A stretch of DNA of 64,000 bases, from contig CAWGUD010000021.1 of NCBI GenBank assembly GCA_963825685.1, positions 217,278-281,277 of the forward strand, in the 5' to 3' direction. The position numbers and the translations under genes are program-made. Of the stretch, positions 34,998 through 43,812 are shown piece after piece (within the stretch, counting starts at the first letter, position 1; every line of letters starts with the position of its first letter). A model generated the notes under the pieces. It was not told the DNA's origin and ran no database searches. It was given only the letters and a program-made list of their open reading frames with translations. This DNA comes from JAOUEA01 sp963825685 (GTDB lineage Bacteria; Actinomycetota; UBA4738; HRBIN12).

Positions 34998-36236
34998 GTG
35001 AGGGCAACGAGGTCGATCGTCGTCGCGTCCGTTGCGGTGATCGCGCTGCTTGCCGCCGCATGTAGCAGCTCCGAGGACGATGGCGAACCGACGGACGGCG
35101 CAGCCGACGCGCCGGCGACCGGGGGGCAGTTCGATGTCGACGCGGTGCTCGCCGCCGACCTCGATGCCTGCGAGCCGACACCTGAGGGTGACCCGCTGAT
35201 CATCGGATACGCGGCCGACCTCTCAGAGGTGGGTGCGTTCGCCGACAAGCCCGGCTCCGACGCGGCAGCTCACTACATCGATCTGATCAACTGCTCGGGT
35301 GGGGTCGACGGCACTCCGGTGGAGCTCGTCGTCGAGGACGTCCAGGGCGACCCGGAGATCGCGAAGCGTGCCACGACCGACCTGATCGACGCGGGTGCGC
35401 ACGTCATCCTGGGCCCGCCCTTCGCCGACACCGGGACACCGATCCTCCAGACGGTGAACACCTCCCGCGCGGTCCTGTTCGTGTCATCGACGGAGCCGGT
35501 GCTCCCCGACCCCAGCATCTTCAGCTTCCTCTCGACGTTCGACGACACCAGGCAGGCCGAGGCGGCCGCGCAGTTCGCGATCGACCAGGGCTTCACTCGG
35601 GCGATCACCTTCTCCGCCGAAGGCCCCTACTTCGGCTACAACCCCGAGACGTTCGCCGCGAAGTTCGAGGAGCTCGGCGGCGAGGTCGTGCTCGACCAGA
35701 GCTACGTGCCGTTCGAGCAAGTCGACTTCGCGGCCCAAGCCAACGAGGTGGCCAGCGTGGCCGATGGCAGCGAGGTTCTGTACGCGGCGATGGTTGCGCC
35801 ACAGCTCGATGCGATGCGCGCCGCCATCCAGGAGCGGGACGTGGAACTCACGTACCTGGAGGCCGACGCGTTCGGCACCAGCGGCGCCGCCGACATCAAG
35901 AACAACGAGGGCGTCTACTGGACGGGCCACGGGTTCGCAGAGCCCGGGAACCGTTTCCAGGCGCTCCTGGACTCCCTCGAAGCTGCAGGCACTCCGAGCG
36001 ACGCTCCGGAGTTCTCCGCACTCGCGGCCGACGCCGTCACCGTGGCAGTCCACGGGTACCTCGCTGCGGGTTCCGCTGACCCTGCCGCGATCGCTGAGGC
36101 GATCTCGGGTCTCTCCGGCGTGGACGCGATCACGGGCACGATCGGATACGCGGGCACCGAGGGGGTTCCGGACAAGCCCGTCTACATCCTCCAGATGGTC
36201 GACGACGAGGTGACCCTCGTGGTGGAGCAGGAGTAG
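34998..36236 (+). CDS. livK: ABC transporter substrate-binding lipoprotein (branched-chain amino acid/amide type)
   Basis: The signal peptide with lipobox (AVIALLAAACSSS) is followed by an acidic linker and a periplasmic-binding-protein type 1 (Peripla_BP_6) domain: LIIGYAADLSEVGAFADKPG, AHYIDLINCSGGVDGTPVEL, GAHVILGPPFADTGTPILQT and YLEADAFGTSGAADIKNNEG. The 412-aa length is usual. It is the first gene of a four-gene import operon with an excellent Shine-Dalgarno. The ligand is unknown. Position beside the decarboxylase and catabolic genes suggests an amide, amino acid or aromatic acid. Confidence 0.88.
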   Translation: MRATRSIVVASVAVIALLAAACSSSEDDGEPTDGAADAPATGGQFDVDAVLAADLDACEPTPEGDPLIIGYAADLSEVGAFADKPGSDAAAHYIDLINCSGGVDGTPVELVVEDVQGDPEIAKRATTDLIDAGAHVILGPPFADTGTPILQTVNTSRAVLFVSSTEPVLPDPSIFSFLSTFDDTRQAEAAAQFAIDQGFTRAITFSAEGPYFGYNPETFAAKFEELGGEVVLDQSYVPFEQVDFAAQANEVASVADGSEVLYAAMVAPQLDAMRAAIQERDVELTYLEADAFGTSGAADIKNNEGVYWTGHGFAEPGNRFQALLDSLEAAGTPSDAPEFSALAADAVTVAVHGYLAAGSADPAAIAEAISGLSGVDAITGTIGYAGTEGVPDKPVYILQMVDDEVTLVVEQE

Positions 36237-36259
36237 CGGTCCCGTCTGGTTGCCCTGAA

Positions 36260-36982
36260 GTGCTGCAGATCAACAATCTGACCACCCGGTACGGGGCGAT
36301 CGCAGCGCTTCGTGGTGTGAGCCTGTCCGTCGAGGCCGAGGAGATCGTCGGCCTCATCGGCCCCAACGGAGCAGGCAAGACCACCCTCCTCAACTCGGTT
36401 GCTGGTCTCCTCCGACCTGCCGAAGGTGACATCTATCTGAACGGGGAGCGCGTCGCTGGATCGAGCCCCGACGCGATGCTGCGTCTGGGGCTCGCGCTCG
36501 TCCCGGAGCACCGGCGATTGTTCTCGCAGATGTCGGTCGCCGAGAACCTGAAGATCGGCGGAGTCTCGGTCGGGGCCAAGGAACGAGCGCAACTGATGGA
36601 CGAGTGTGTCGACCTCTTCCCGGTTCTGGGACGGAAGTGGGAGACGAGGGCAGGGTTCCTGTCGGGTGGCGAGGCCCAACAGCTCGCGGTCGCTCGGGCA
36701 CTGATGAGCAACCCCAGGATCATCTTGATGGACGAGCCGTCCCTCGGCCTGGCTCCGATGCTCGTCGATCTCATCTTCGACCTGGTGGACCGCCTGCGGC
36801 GGGAGGGGAAGACCCTCCTGGTCGTCGAGCAGAACGCGACTCGGCTCCTCCAGGTCGCCGACCGCGCGTACGTCCTTCGGACCCACGAGATCGTCGCCCA
36901 GGGCCGAGCGAGCGATCTGGTTCAGCGCGACGACCTGTTCGATGTCTTCGTCGGCAGACCGAGGGGCGACGGCGATGACTGA
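36260..36982 (+). CDS. livF: ABC transporter ATP-binding protein, LivF type
   Basis: The 240-aa ATPase has Walker A GLIGPNGAGKTTLLNSV, signature LSGGEAQQLAVARALMS and Walker B RIILMDEPSLGLAPM; HRRLFSQMSVAENL is the LivF Q-loop region. It pairs with the ATPase half of the LivM-LivG fusion to drive import. GTG start at 36260; its end overlaps the permease start by 8 bases. The order substrate-binding, LivF, LivH, LivM-G is unusual because LivF normally comes last. Confidence 0.92.
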   Translation: MLQINNLTTRYGAIAALRGVSLSVEAEEIVGLIGPNGAGKTTLLNSVAGLLRPAEGDIYLNGERVAGSSPDAMLRLGLALVPEHRRLFSQMSVAENLKIGGVSVGAKERAQLMDECVDLFPVLGRKWETRAGFLSGGEAQQLAVARALMSNPRIILMDEPSLGLAPMLVDLIFDLVDRLRREGKTLLVVEQNATRLLQVADRAYVLRTHEIVAQGRASDLVQRDDLFDVFVGRPRGDGDD

Positions 36983-37865
36983 CCTCGTTCAGACCCTCAT
37001 CGACGGGCTGGGCCGAGGCTCGATCTACGCCCTGCTGGCGCTCGGGATCGCTCTCATCTTCGGCGTGATGCACCTCTTGAACTTCGCCCATGGCGAGACC
37101 GTCACGGTCGGTGCCTACATCGCGTATGCGTCCCTCGTGGAGATGGAGTTGAGCTGGTGGGTCACGGCGATCCTCGTCTTCTTCGGCGCGATCGCCATCT
37201 CCGTGGTGATCGAGTTCGTGGCGTTTCGATGGGTCCGTGGCGCCGAGGACTTCACGATGCTCCTCACCTCGTTCGGCGTGGTCTTCGTCGTGCAGGCGTT
37301 CTTCGTGATGTACGCGGGGGCGACGGTTCGGAGCTTCCCGCGACCGGAATGGGCCGATCGCGTCTGGCAGGTGGGGGACCTCAACGTCGGCGTCATCGAT
37401 GTGGCCACGATCGGCGCGACGGCGGTCTCCCTCGCCGTGACGGCATACGTGCTCCGGCGAACGATGTTCGGGACCTCGCTGCGAGCGGCGGCCGAGGACT
37501 TCGACGCCGCTCGACTGATGGGAGTCAGGAGCAACCGAGTGATCCGCCAGGCCTTCATCGTGGCGGGGGCCCTCGCCGGCGTGGCCGCGGTCTTCTACCT
37601 CATGCGCACCGGACAGGCTCGCCCCGTGGTCGGTCTGACTCCGATGCTCAAGGGCATCCTCGCCGCGATCGTCGGTGGCCTGGGCAGCCTGTCGGGCGCG
37701 GTGCTCGGTGGCTTCGTCCTGGGTATCACCGAGGTCGTCCTCAGGGCATGGCTGCCTGAGTATCTCGTCGGACTCACCGACGCCGTCGTCTTCGCCTTCA
37801 TCGGTCTGTTCTTCGTCTTCCGCCCCCAGGGTCTGATCCCGGTCGAGGCCGGCGAACGAGTCTGA
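36975..37865 (+). CDS. livH: ABC transporter permease, LivH type
   Basis: The 296-aa integral membrane protein carries LINFAH-like HLLNFAHGETVTVGAYIAY near the N-terminus and LKGILAAIVGGLGSLSGAVL near residue 225, the EAA-type loop that contacts the ATPase. Eight or so membrane segments are seen. The ATG at 36975 lies inside the end of livF. Its stop overlaps the next ATG by one base (TGATG), so translation is coupled. Confidence 0.92.
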   Translation: MTDLVQTLIDGLGRGSIYALLALGIALIFGVMHLLNFAHGETVTVGAYIAYASLVEMELSWWVTAILVFFGAIAISVVIEFVAFRWVRGAEDFTMLLTSFGVVFVVQAFFVMYAGATVRSFPRPEWADRVWQVGDLNVGVIDVATIGATAVSLAVTAYVLRRTMFGTSLRAAAEDFDAARLMGVRSNRVIRQAFIVAGALAGVAAVFYLMRTGQARPVVGLTPMLKGILAAIVGGLGSLSGAVLGGFVLGITEVVLRAWLPEYLVGLTDAVVFAFIGLFFVFRPQGLIPVEAGERV

Positions 37866-39694
37866 TGCGGTCCCTCCTCGCCGGCCGCGTCGGCTCACAG
37901 ATCGTGGGTTCGCTCGCGCTCTTCCTCATCCTGGTGCTCGGCGGACTGCTCTATGCATCCGTCGGCTCCGTCACCCGCGACATCTTGGTCACCCAGATGC
38001 TGATCAACGCGATGATGGTGGTCGGGATCCAGCTCTTCATCGGGAACACCGGGATCCTGTCGTTCGGCCACATCGGGTTCGCCGGGATCGCCGGCTACAC
38101 CTTCGTCCTGCTCGCCATGTCGACCGAGTGGAAGGAGCGAGTGCTCCCGAACGCTCCGCTGGGCCTGGTCGACATCTCGCTCCACCCGCTCGGAGCGACC
38201 GCCGTCGCCATGATCGTCACGCTTCTCGTCGCGGTCCTGCTCGGATTCGGGCTCGTGCGCTCGGGGGCGAGATCGGGGGCGGTGGCGGCCACGGTCATCA
38301 CCCTCGCTCTGCTGTTCGTGGTCCACGAGGTCGGAACGGTCTACGCAGACCTCACGGGCGGTCGCAACGGGATCTCCTTGTCGATCGGTGTCTTGCTCGA
38401 AGGGCGCACCTGGGTGTACGTGGCGCTGTTCGCCTCGATCCTCGGTTCGCGGCTCTTCAAGAGCAGTCGCGTCGGTCGCCTCGCACAGGCTGCTCGCGAG
38501 GACGACCTGGCCGCCCGATCCGTGGGCATCGATCCGGCCCCCGGCCAGATGATCGCACTGCTCCTCTCCGTCGCCATCGTCTCGGTCGCAGCGTGCCTAC
38601 GTGTCTTCGAGCTCGGAACCGTTGCTCCTTCGACGTTCTTCTTCGACTACACCCTCCTCACCCTGGTCATGATCATCGTCGGGGGCCGCAAGAGCATCAC
38701 CGGCTCGCTGCTGGGCGTCGTGGTGTTCACGGCCGTCAACGAGCTGACCCGGTCCCTCGCCGGGAGCGGTTCCGGCGCCGGCCTGCTCGACCTCGTGCTT
38801 CGCGAAGGCCTCACCGATATCGTCCTCGGCGCGGCGATGGTCGGGTTCATGATCTTCCGGCCCAACGGCCTGATCGAGGATCGGGAGCTGGATGATTGGG
38901 TCCGGACCCGACTGCGAAGAGAGGAGCCGAGGCCCGCCGCCCCCGGCCCGGCGCCGGTACCGGCGCTGGCCACGCTCCGCGCCACCGACGTGGTGGTCGA
39001 CTTCGGAGGCTTCCGTGCCCTCGACCGCGCGGACCTGGAAGCCTCGAACCAACACATCGTGGGGATCATCGGCCCGAACGGCGCCGGTAAGACCACGCTC
39101 CTCAACGTCGTCACAGGCCTGATCCGACCTGACGAAGGCTCCGTCACGCTCAAGGATCGATCCATCGCCGGTGTGGAGTCCTTCTCCATCGCTCGCGCGG
39201 GCCTGGCAAGGACGTTTCAGACGATGCGGCTCTTCCCCTCATTGACCGTTCGCGAGAACGTGGCGGTCGCTTCTCTCTCCGCGCAGAAGCACCGCGGGGA
39301 TGGGCGGCACCCCAGTGTCGATGAGCTCATCGCCCACGCCGGGCTGTGGGAACTGCGCGACCGCCGCGCACGAGAGCTCGACTACGGGAACGCCCGCCGG
39401 CTCGAACTGGCACGGGCCGCTGCGCTGTCGCCCATCTTCATGCTGCTCGACGAGCCGACGAGCGGCATGAGCGACACGGAGTCGCTCGCCATGATCGACG
39501 AGGTGCGGAGGATGTCCGTGTGCGTCGGTGCGGGTGTCGTCGTGATCGATCACGATCTCGCCTTCATCACAGGGATCTGTGACACGATCCACTGTCTCGA
39601 CCAAGGGACCGTGATCTCGACCGGAACCCCGGCGGAGATCCAGGCCGACCCCGCGGTCCAGGCCGCCTATCTCGGGGTGACGGTCGAAGCCTGA
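37865..39694 (+). CDS. livM-livG: Fused LivM permease - LivG ATPase
   Basis: This is a single 609-residue frame. Residues 1 to about 340 form a LivM permease (GNTGILSFGHIGFAGIAGYT near residue 60; IIVGGRKSITGSLLGVVVF near 265). Residues about 370-609 form a LivG ATPase (GIIGPNGAGKTTLLNVVTG; LARTFQTMRLFPSLTVREN; LDYGNARRLELARAAALSP in place of LSGGQ; FMLLDEPTSGM; VVVIDHDLAFITGIC). The linker is Pro/Ala-rich (PAAPGPAPVPAL). LivM-LivG fusions are known in several lineages. The frame is clean, with no sign of a lost stop. Confidence 0.92.
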   Translation: MRSLLAGRVGSQIVGSLALFLILVLGGLLYASVGSVTRDILVTQMLINAMMVVGIQLFIGNTGILSFGHIGFAGIAGYTFVLLAMSTEWKERVLPNAPLGLVDISLHPLGATAVAMIVTLLVAVLLGFGLVRSGARSGAVAATVITLALLFVVHEVGTVYADLTGGRNGISLSIGVLLEGRTWVYVALFASILGSRLFKSSRVGRLAQAAREDDLAARSVGIDPAPGQMIALLLSVAIVSVAACLRVFELGTVAPSTFFFDYTLLTLVMIIVGGRKSITGSLLGVVVFTAVNELTRSLAGSGSGAGLLDLVLREGLTDIVLGAAMVGFMIFRPNGLIEDRELDDWVRTRLRREEPRPAAPGPAPVPALATLRATDVVVDFGGFRALDRADLEASNQHIVGIIGPNGAGKTTLLNVVTGLIRPDEGSVTLKDRSIAGVESFSIARAGLARTFQTMRLFPSLTVRENVAVASLSAQKHRGDGRHPSVDELIAHAGLWELRDRRARELDYGNARRLELARAAALSPIFMLLDEPTSGMSDTESLAMIDEVRRMSVCVGAGVVVIDHDLAFITGICDTIHCLDQGTVISTGTPAEIQADPAVQAAYLGVTVEA

Positions 39695-39732
39695 CGGCGA
39701 GATCGCAGCGCGTTCGACCGGGCCGCGTGGGT

Positions 39733-40626
39733 CTAGGCCCCCGAACCGGTCCAGCCGTCGGCCGGACGCTCGAACCACACGTGCACCTGGCCCGTGCCGA
39801 CGGAGGCTTCGTACTCGCTGAACAGCTCGCCCGGCGCCTGGCAGCGCGCGCCGCCGAGGGCCGAGGCCATCATCAGGTAGTGGCCGAAGTGCCCCTCGGG
39901 CGCGGCCTTGCGGTACTCCGGCATCCAGTCGATCACGCCGGCGTGGTCGCCCTTGGCGAACATCGAGAGCACGTGCTGGTCGGCCTCGTAGCTCTCGAGA
40001 TGCAGGATGTTCTCGGGCGCCTTCGAGCTCTCGTGCTGCCGCAGCTCCCGGAACGGGTAGAACCGGTGGGTCATGCCTCCCGACGCGAGCAGCACCACGC
40101 GACGGTCGCTCTGGGCGATCGCGTCGCCGATCAACTTCCCGAACAGCAGGAAGTCCTCGGTGGTGCAGGTCTGGTTGATCGCGACGCTGATCCAGCGGGT
40201 GGCGGGGTCGCCGAGGAACGTCCAGATGTTGACCGTGCCGTAGAAGATCGGCAGGTACGGATCGTCACAGGCCAGGATCCAACAATCGTCGCGCCCGTCG
40301 GCCTGCGCCGCGATGCCCTTCGCGAGATCGGGGTCCCCCGGCATGTCGTACGGGATGCCCGCCATGCCCCGGGGAAGCTCGTGGCTCGTGAACTTCCCTT
40401 CCCGGCGCTCCTGGGCCGTGACGATGTGCTCGAACGTCGACTCCCAGTGCGTGTCGAACACGACCACGGTGTCCGGCTGCAGCCGATCGAGACACTCCGA
40501 CTTCATGCGATGCAGCCCGGGCACGAGGGTGATCTCGTTCCCGTCGTTGATCTCCCTTCGGGTCTCCTCGGGCAGCATGATCGTGGGGACGTGGGCCACC
40601 AGGGCCGCGCCGACGACTTCACCCAT
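39733..40626 (-). CDS. Class III extradiol ring-cleavage dioxygenase (3,4-dihydroxyphenylacetate 2,3-dioxygenase-like)
   Basis: The 297-residue protein belongs to the LigB/HpcB superfamily of Fe(II) extradiol dioxygenases. It has AALVAHVPTIMLPEETRRE at the start (metal-ligand His), VVVFDTHWESTFEHIVT, YLPIFYGTVNIWTFLG, LLASGGMTHRFYPFREL and HFGHYLMMASALGGARC. The form matches homoprotocatechuate (3,4-dihydroxyphenylacetate) 2,3-dioxygenases. AGGAGGAGG precedes the ATG. It lies 27 bases downstream of the aldehyde dehydrogenase that would oxidise the ring-opened semialdehyde. Confidence 0.88.
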   Translation of the reverse strand: MGEVVGAALVAHVPTIMLPEETRREINDGNEITLVPGLHRMKSECLDRLQPDTVVVFDTHWESTFEHIVTAQERREGKFTSHELPRGMAGIPYDMPGDPDLAKGIAAQADGRDDCWILACDDPYLPIFYGTVNIWTFLGDPATRWISVAINQTCTTEDFLLFGKLIGDAIAQSDRRVVLLASGGMTHRFYPFRELRQHESSKAPENILHLESYEADQHVLSMFAKGDHAGVIDWMPEYRKAAPEGHFGHYLMMASALGGARCQAPGELFSEYEASVGTGQVHVWFERPADGWTGSGA

Positions 40627-40653
40627 CTGCGTCCTCCTCCTGATCTCTTGGGC

Positions 40654-42108
40654 CTAGCTCCACGGTGCGGTGCACACGTTCTTCACATCGGCGTAGAAGT
40701 CGAAGCTCCATGGGCCGCCCTCCCGGCCGATGCCCGAGCCGCGAGCACCTCCGAACGGCGCCGCCAGGTCGCGCACGAAGAAGCAGTTCACCCACACGGT
40801 GCCGGCCACGAGCCGCGAGCCGACGCGCTCCGCCCTGGCCTCGTCGCCGGTGTACACGATGGCCGCCAGGCCGTAGTCGGTCGAGTTCGCGAGCGCGACG
40901 GCCTCCTCCTCGCTCTCGAACGACTGCAGGGTCAGCACGGGGCCGAAGACCTCTCGCGTGAGGATCTCCGAGCCCTCGGGGGCGTCGGTGAACAGCGTCG
41001 GCCGGTAGTAGAGGCCGCCCAGGTCCTCGTTCGGACCCCCGCCGAAGACGACCGTGGCGCCGTCGGCCTTCGCGCGCCGCACGAACCCGTCGACGCGCTC
41101 GAAGTGCTCGCGGGTGATCTGCGGGCCGATGTCGGTCGTCTCGTCGCGCGGGTCACCCTGCACGATCGCGCCGGCGGCCTCGACGAACCGTTCGAGGAAG
41201 GCATCGCGCATCGACCGCTCGACGATCAGCCGTGTGCCGGCGAGGCAGACCTGTCCGGCATTGTCGAACTGGTTCACCGCCTGCTTCACGACGGCGTCGA
41301 GATCGGCGTCGGCGAACGCGACGAACGGCGATTTGCCGCCGAGCTCGAGGGAGACCGGCGTGAGGTTGGCCCCGGCCGACTGGGCGACGAGCCTCCCCGT
41401 CGGCACGCTTCCGGTGAACGCGATGCGGTCGACGCCGGGGTGCGCGGTGAGGGCGGCGCCGGCCTCCTCGCCGATGCCCTGCAGCACGTTGAACGCTCCG
41501 TCGGGCACACCGGCCTCGTGCGCGATGTCGCCGAGCATCGAAGCCGTCAGGGGCGCCCACTCCGGCGGCTTCAGCACGACGGCGTTCCCGGCAGCGAGCG
41601 CGGGCGCGACACGCCACGTCGCGAGCATCAGCGGGGCATTCCAGGGGGTGATCACCACCGTGACGCCGCTCGGTTCCCACGCCACCCGCTCGGCGAACCC
41701 GTCGTAGTCCTTCGTGCCCGTCTCGAGCGCGAGCAGCTGGTCGGCGAAGAACCGGAAGTTGCGAGCCACCCTCGGCATCACCGAGGTCCGCATCGAACGG
41801 AGCAGCGACCCGTTGTCGCGCGTCTCGACCGCCGCGAGCTCGGGCACCCGCGCCTCGACCCCGTCGGCGATGCGGTGCAGCACCTCGGCGCGTTCCTTCG
41901 GCGGCATCGAGCCCCAGGTCCCGCTCGCCGCACGAGCGGCGGCGACGGCTCGGTCGGCGTCGTCGGCGCCGCCGCGCGCGACCTCGGCGATCGGCTGCTC
42001 GTCGATCGGCGAGACGTCGGTGAACGAGCCGCTCGAGGGCACACGTCGCCCACCGATCCAGTGCTCGGTCGAGACCTCGATGCCTTCGACGACGGCGCGA
42101 CTCGTCGT
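40654..42108 (-). CDS. Aldehyde dehydrogenase (5-carboxymethyl-2-hydroxymuconate semialdehyde dehydrogenase-like)
   Basis: An NAD-dependent ALDH of about 480 residues: HWIGGRRVPSSGSFTDVSPI, VVITPWNAPLMLATWRVAPA, GNAVVLKPPEWAPLTASML, FTGSVPTGRLVAQSAGANLT, SLELGGKSPFVAFADADLD and catalytic FDNAGQVCLAGTRLIVERS (Cys). It matches HpaE/HpcC-type dehydrogenases and precedes the extradiol dioxygenase. No ATG, GTG or TTG is in frame near the expected start: after GGGGGAGGGGAG the first codons are ACG ACG. The 5' end given is an estimate; an undetected base error is likely. Confidence 0.85.
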   Translation of the reverse strand, partial: TTSRAVVEGIEVSTEHWIGGRRVPSSGSFTDVSPIDEQPIAEVARGGADDADRAVAAARAASGTWGSMPPKERAEVLHRIADGVEARVPELAAVETRDNGSLLRSMRTSVMPRVARNFRFFADQLLALETGTKDYDGFAERVAWEPSGVTVVITPWNAPLMLATWRVAPALAAGNAVVLKPPEWAPLTASMLGDIAHEAGVPDGAFNVLQGIGEEAGAALTAHPGVDRIAFTGSVPTGRLVAQSAGANLTPVSLELGGKSPFVAFADADLDAVVKQAVNQFDNAGQVCLAGTRLIVERSMRDAFLERFVEAAGAIVQGDPRDETTDIGPQITREHFERVDGFVRRAKADGATVVFGGGPNEDLGGLYYRPTLFTDAPEGSEILTREVFGPVLTLQSFESEEEAVALANSTDYGLAAIVYTGDEARAERVGSRLVAGTVWVNCFFVRDLAAPFGGARGSGIGREGGPWSFDFYADVKNVCTAPWS

Positions 42109-42141
42109 GCTCCCCTCCCCCGTCTCAGAGGAACCTCGGAA

Positions 42142-42162
42142 GGTCGTTCGTGTCCGAACGGT
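42142..42162 (-). promoter_or_regulatory. Candidate shared operator/promoter motif, copy 4
   Basis: On the minus strand it ends TTCGGACACGAACGACC. It matches copy 1 (21410) at 18 of 21 positions and copy 2 at 15 of 21. It lies about 35 bases before the presumed ALDH start, oriented toward it. The centre also forms a small inverted repeat (CGTTCG...CGAACG). Confidence 0.35.
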
Positions 42163-42286
42163 ATGGGGGGCAGGGGAAGCTGTCAAGCCGGCGATCGTCC
42201 ACGTCGGGCGACGACCGCCGGCTGATCGGGGAACCGTTGGGGTCCCTCCGGTCGTCGGAGTCGCCTCCGCACGGAAGGGGCTCGTC

Positions 42287-43375
42287 ATGTCAGGGAAGCG
42301 GCAGCGTCTGCGTCGATCCGCGATCGTGGTCCTCTCGACGGCGGTCCTCGTGGCCGGTCCGGTCGGCGCCGCGTGGGCGTGCGGCGGACTGGTCACGCCG
42401 AACGGCACGATCAACCTCGTGCGCACCACGACCCTCGCCGCGTACCACAGAGGGATCGAGCACTACGTCACCTCGTTCGAGTTCGCCGGCGAGGGTCAGG
42501 AGATCGGTTCGATCATCCCCCTGCCGGGGGTGCCGACGAAGGTCGTGAAGGGCGGCGACTGGACGCTGCAGCGGCTCGTGATCGAGACGCAGCCGCCCGC
42601 GCCCGAGTCGGCGCTCTTCGCGGTGGCCGCCGACGGCGCGGCCGAGGTGCTGCTCGAGACCGAGATCGACTCCCTCGACATCACCGTCCTCAAGGGCGGC
42701 GCTCTCGCGGTCGGCACGTGGGCGCGCGACCACGGGTACTTCCTGCCGCCGGACGCCCCCGAGGTGCTGGAGTTCTACGCCGAGCGCAGCCCGATCTTCC
42801 TGGCGGCCCGGTTCAACGCCGAGCGGGCGGTAGAGCAGGGGGTCCAGCGTGGCGAGGGCACCCCGATCCACGTGGTGATCCCGACGCCCGATCCGTGGGT
42901 TCCACTGCGGATCCTGGCGCTCGGACGCCAGCCGTCGGAGATCGTGCAGGCCGACGTGTTCCTGCTGACCGACGTGGCGCCGGCGATGCTTCCTCAGGCG
43001 ATCGAGCCGAACGGCGACGAGGACCAGCGCGGCCTGATCCTGCGGACGAGCGAGCAGGCCTCGGACTCCCTCATGAGCGACCTGCGCTCGGATGCGCGCA
43101 TGGGCTGGCTCCCGGAGCAGGACATGTGGCTCACCCAGGTGCAGATCAACGAGCGAGCCGAACTGCTCACCCACGACCTCGCGATCGACGCGAGCGGCTT
43201 CGGACATCCCGACCCCGTCGCGGCGGGACTCGCGCGCCCGATGCGTACAGCCTCGGCCGACACGGTTCCGTGGATCGCCGTCGGGGGGATCACCGTCGTC
43301 GCGGCCCTACTCGCCGCGCTCGTTGGGCTCGCACTGATCGCGTGGCGGCGTCGCGGCACCGAGCGGCCGGCGTGA
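42287..43375 (+). CDS. DUF2330 domain protein, secreted and membrane-anchored
   Basis: The 362-residue protein has a signal peptide (SAIVVLSTAVLVAGPVGAAW). The DUF2330 start follows: ACGGLVTPNGTINLVRTTTL, with the conserved Cys-Gly-Gly right after cleavage, then the long extracellular domain IGSIIPLPGVPTKVVKGGDW. A single C-terminal membrane helix with a basic stop-transfer end (IAWRRRGTERPA) closes it. Function is unknown. It is coupled by a GTGA overlap to a cupredoxin-like protein, suggesting an outer-face redox or metal role, but that is inference. GGAAGGGG precedes the ATG. Confidence 0.82.
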   Translation: MSGKRQRLRRSAIVVLSTAVLVAGPVGAAWACGGLVTPNGTINLVRTTTLAAYHRGIEHYVTSFEFAGEGQEIGSIIPLPGVPTKVVKGGDWTLQRLVIETQPPAPESALFAVAADGAAEVLLETEIDSLDITVLKGGALAVGTWARDHGYFLPPDAPEVLEFYAERSPIFLAARFNAERAVEQGVQRGEGTPIHVVIPTPDPWVPLRILALGRQPSEIVQADVFLLTDVAPAMLPQAIEPNGDEDQRGLILRTSEQASDSLMSDLRSDARMGWLPEQDMWLTQVQINERAELLTHDLAIDASGFGHPDPVAAGLARPMRTASADTVPWIAVGGITVVAALLAALVGLALIAWRRRGTERPA

Positions 43376-43806
43376 TCGCTCGGCGGGGGCCGATCGCCGG
43401 ACTGACGATCGCGGCCGCGGCCACGCTCGGCCTCGGCGCGGTGGCGATGGGTGCCGGCGCCTCGCGAGGCGGCGACGGAGCGCGGGAGGTGCGGATCGTC
43501 ATCCACCATTCCCGGTTCGAGCTCCCCAGCGTCGATGTCGCTCCCGGCGAGAGCGTGCGGTTCGTGCTCGAGAACGCCGACCCGATCGACCACGAGTTCA
43601 TCGTGGGCGACGCGCAGGTGCAGCTCGCCCACGAACGCGGGACAGAGGCCCACCACGCGCCGAGGCCCGGCGAGATCACGGTGCCCGCCGGCACCACCCG
43701 GGCGACCACGGTCACGTTCGCGCCGTCGACGGGAACGACGTTGTTCGGTTGCCACCTGCCCGGGCACTACGCCTACGGCATGGTCGGGACGATCGAGGTC
43801 GGCTGA
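43372..43806 (+). CDS. Cupredoxin-like type 1 copper protein, exported
   Basis: The 144 residues comprise a signal or anchor helix (GLTIAAAATLGLGAVAMG) and a cupredoxin beta-barrel. Type 1 copper ligands can be assigned: His in DPIDHEFIVGD, then Cys, His and Met in FGCHLPGHYAYGMVGTIEVG. Such proteins shuttle electrons or bind copper at the membrane face. The gene overlaps DUF2330 by four bases. It converges on aminopeptidase N (6 bases between the ends). Confidence 0.87.
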   Translation: MIARRGPIAGLTIAAAATLGLGAVAMGAGASRGGDGAREVRIVIHHSRFELPSVDVAPGESVRFVLENADPIDHEFIVGDAQVQLAHERGTEAHHAPRPGEITVPAGTTRATTVTFAPSTGTTLFGCHLPGHYAYGMVGTIEVG

Positions 43807-43812
43807 CGACAC

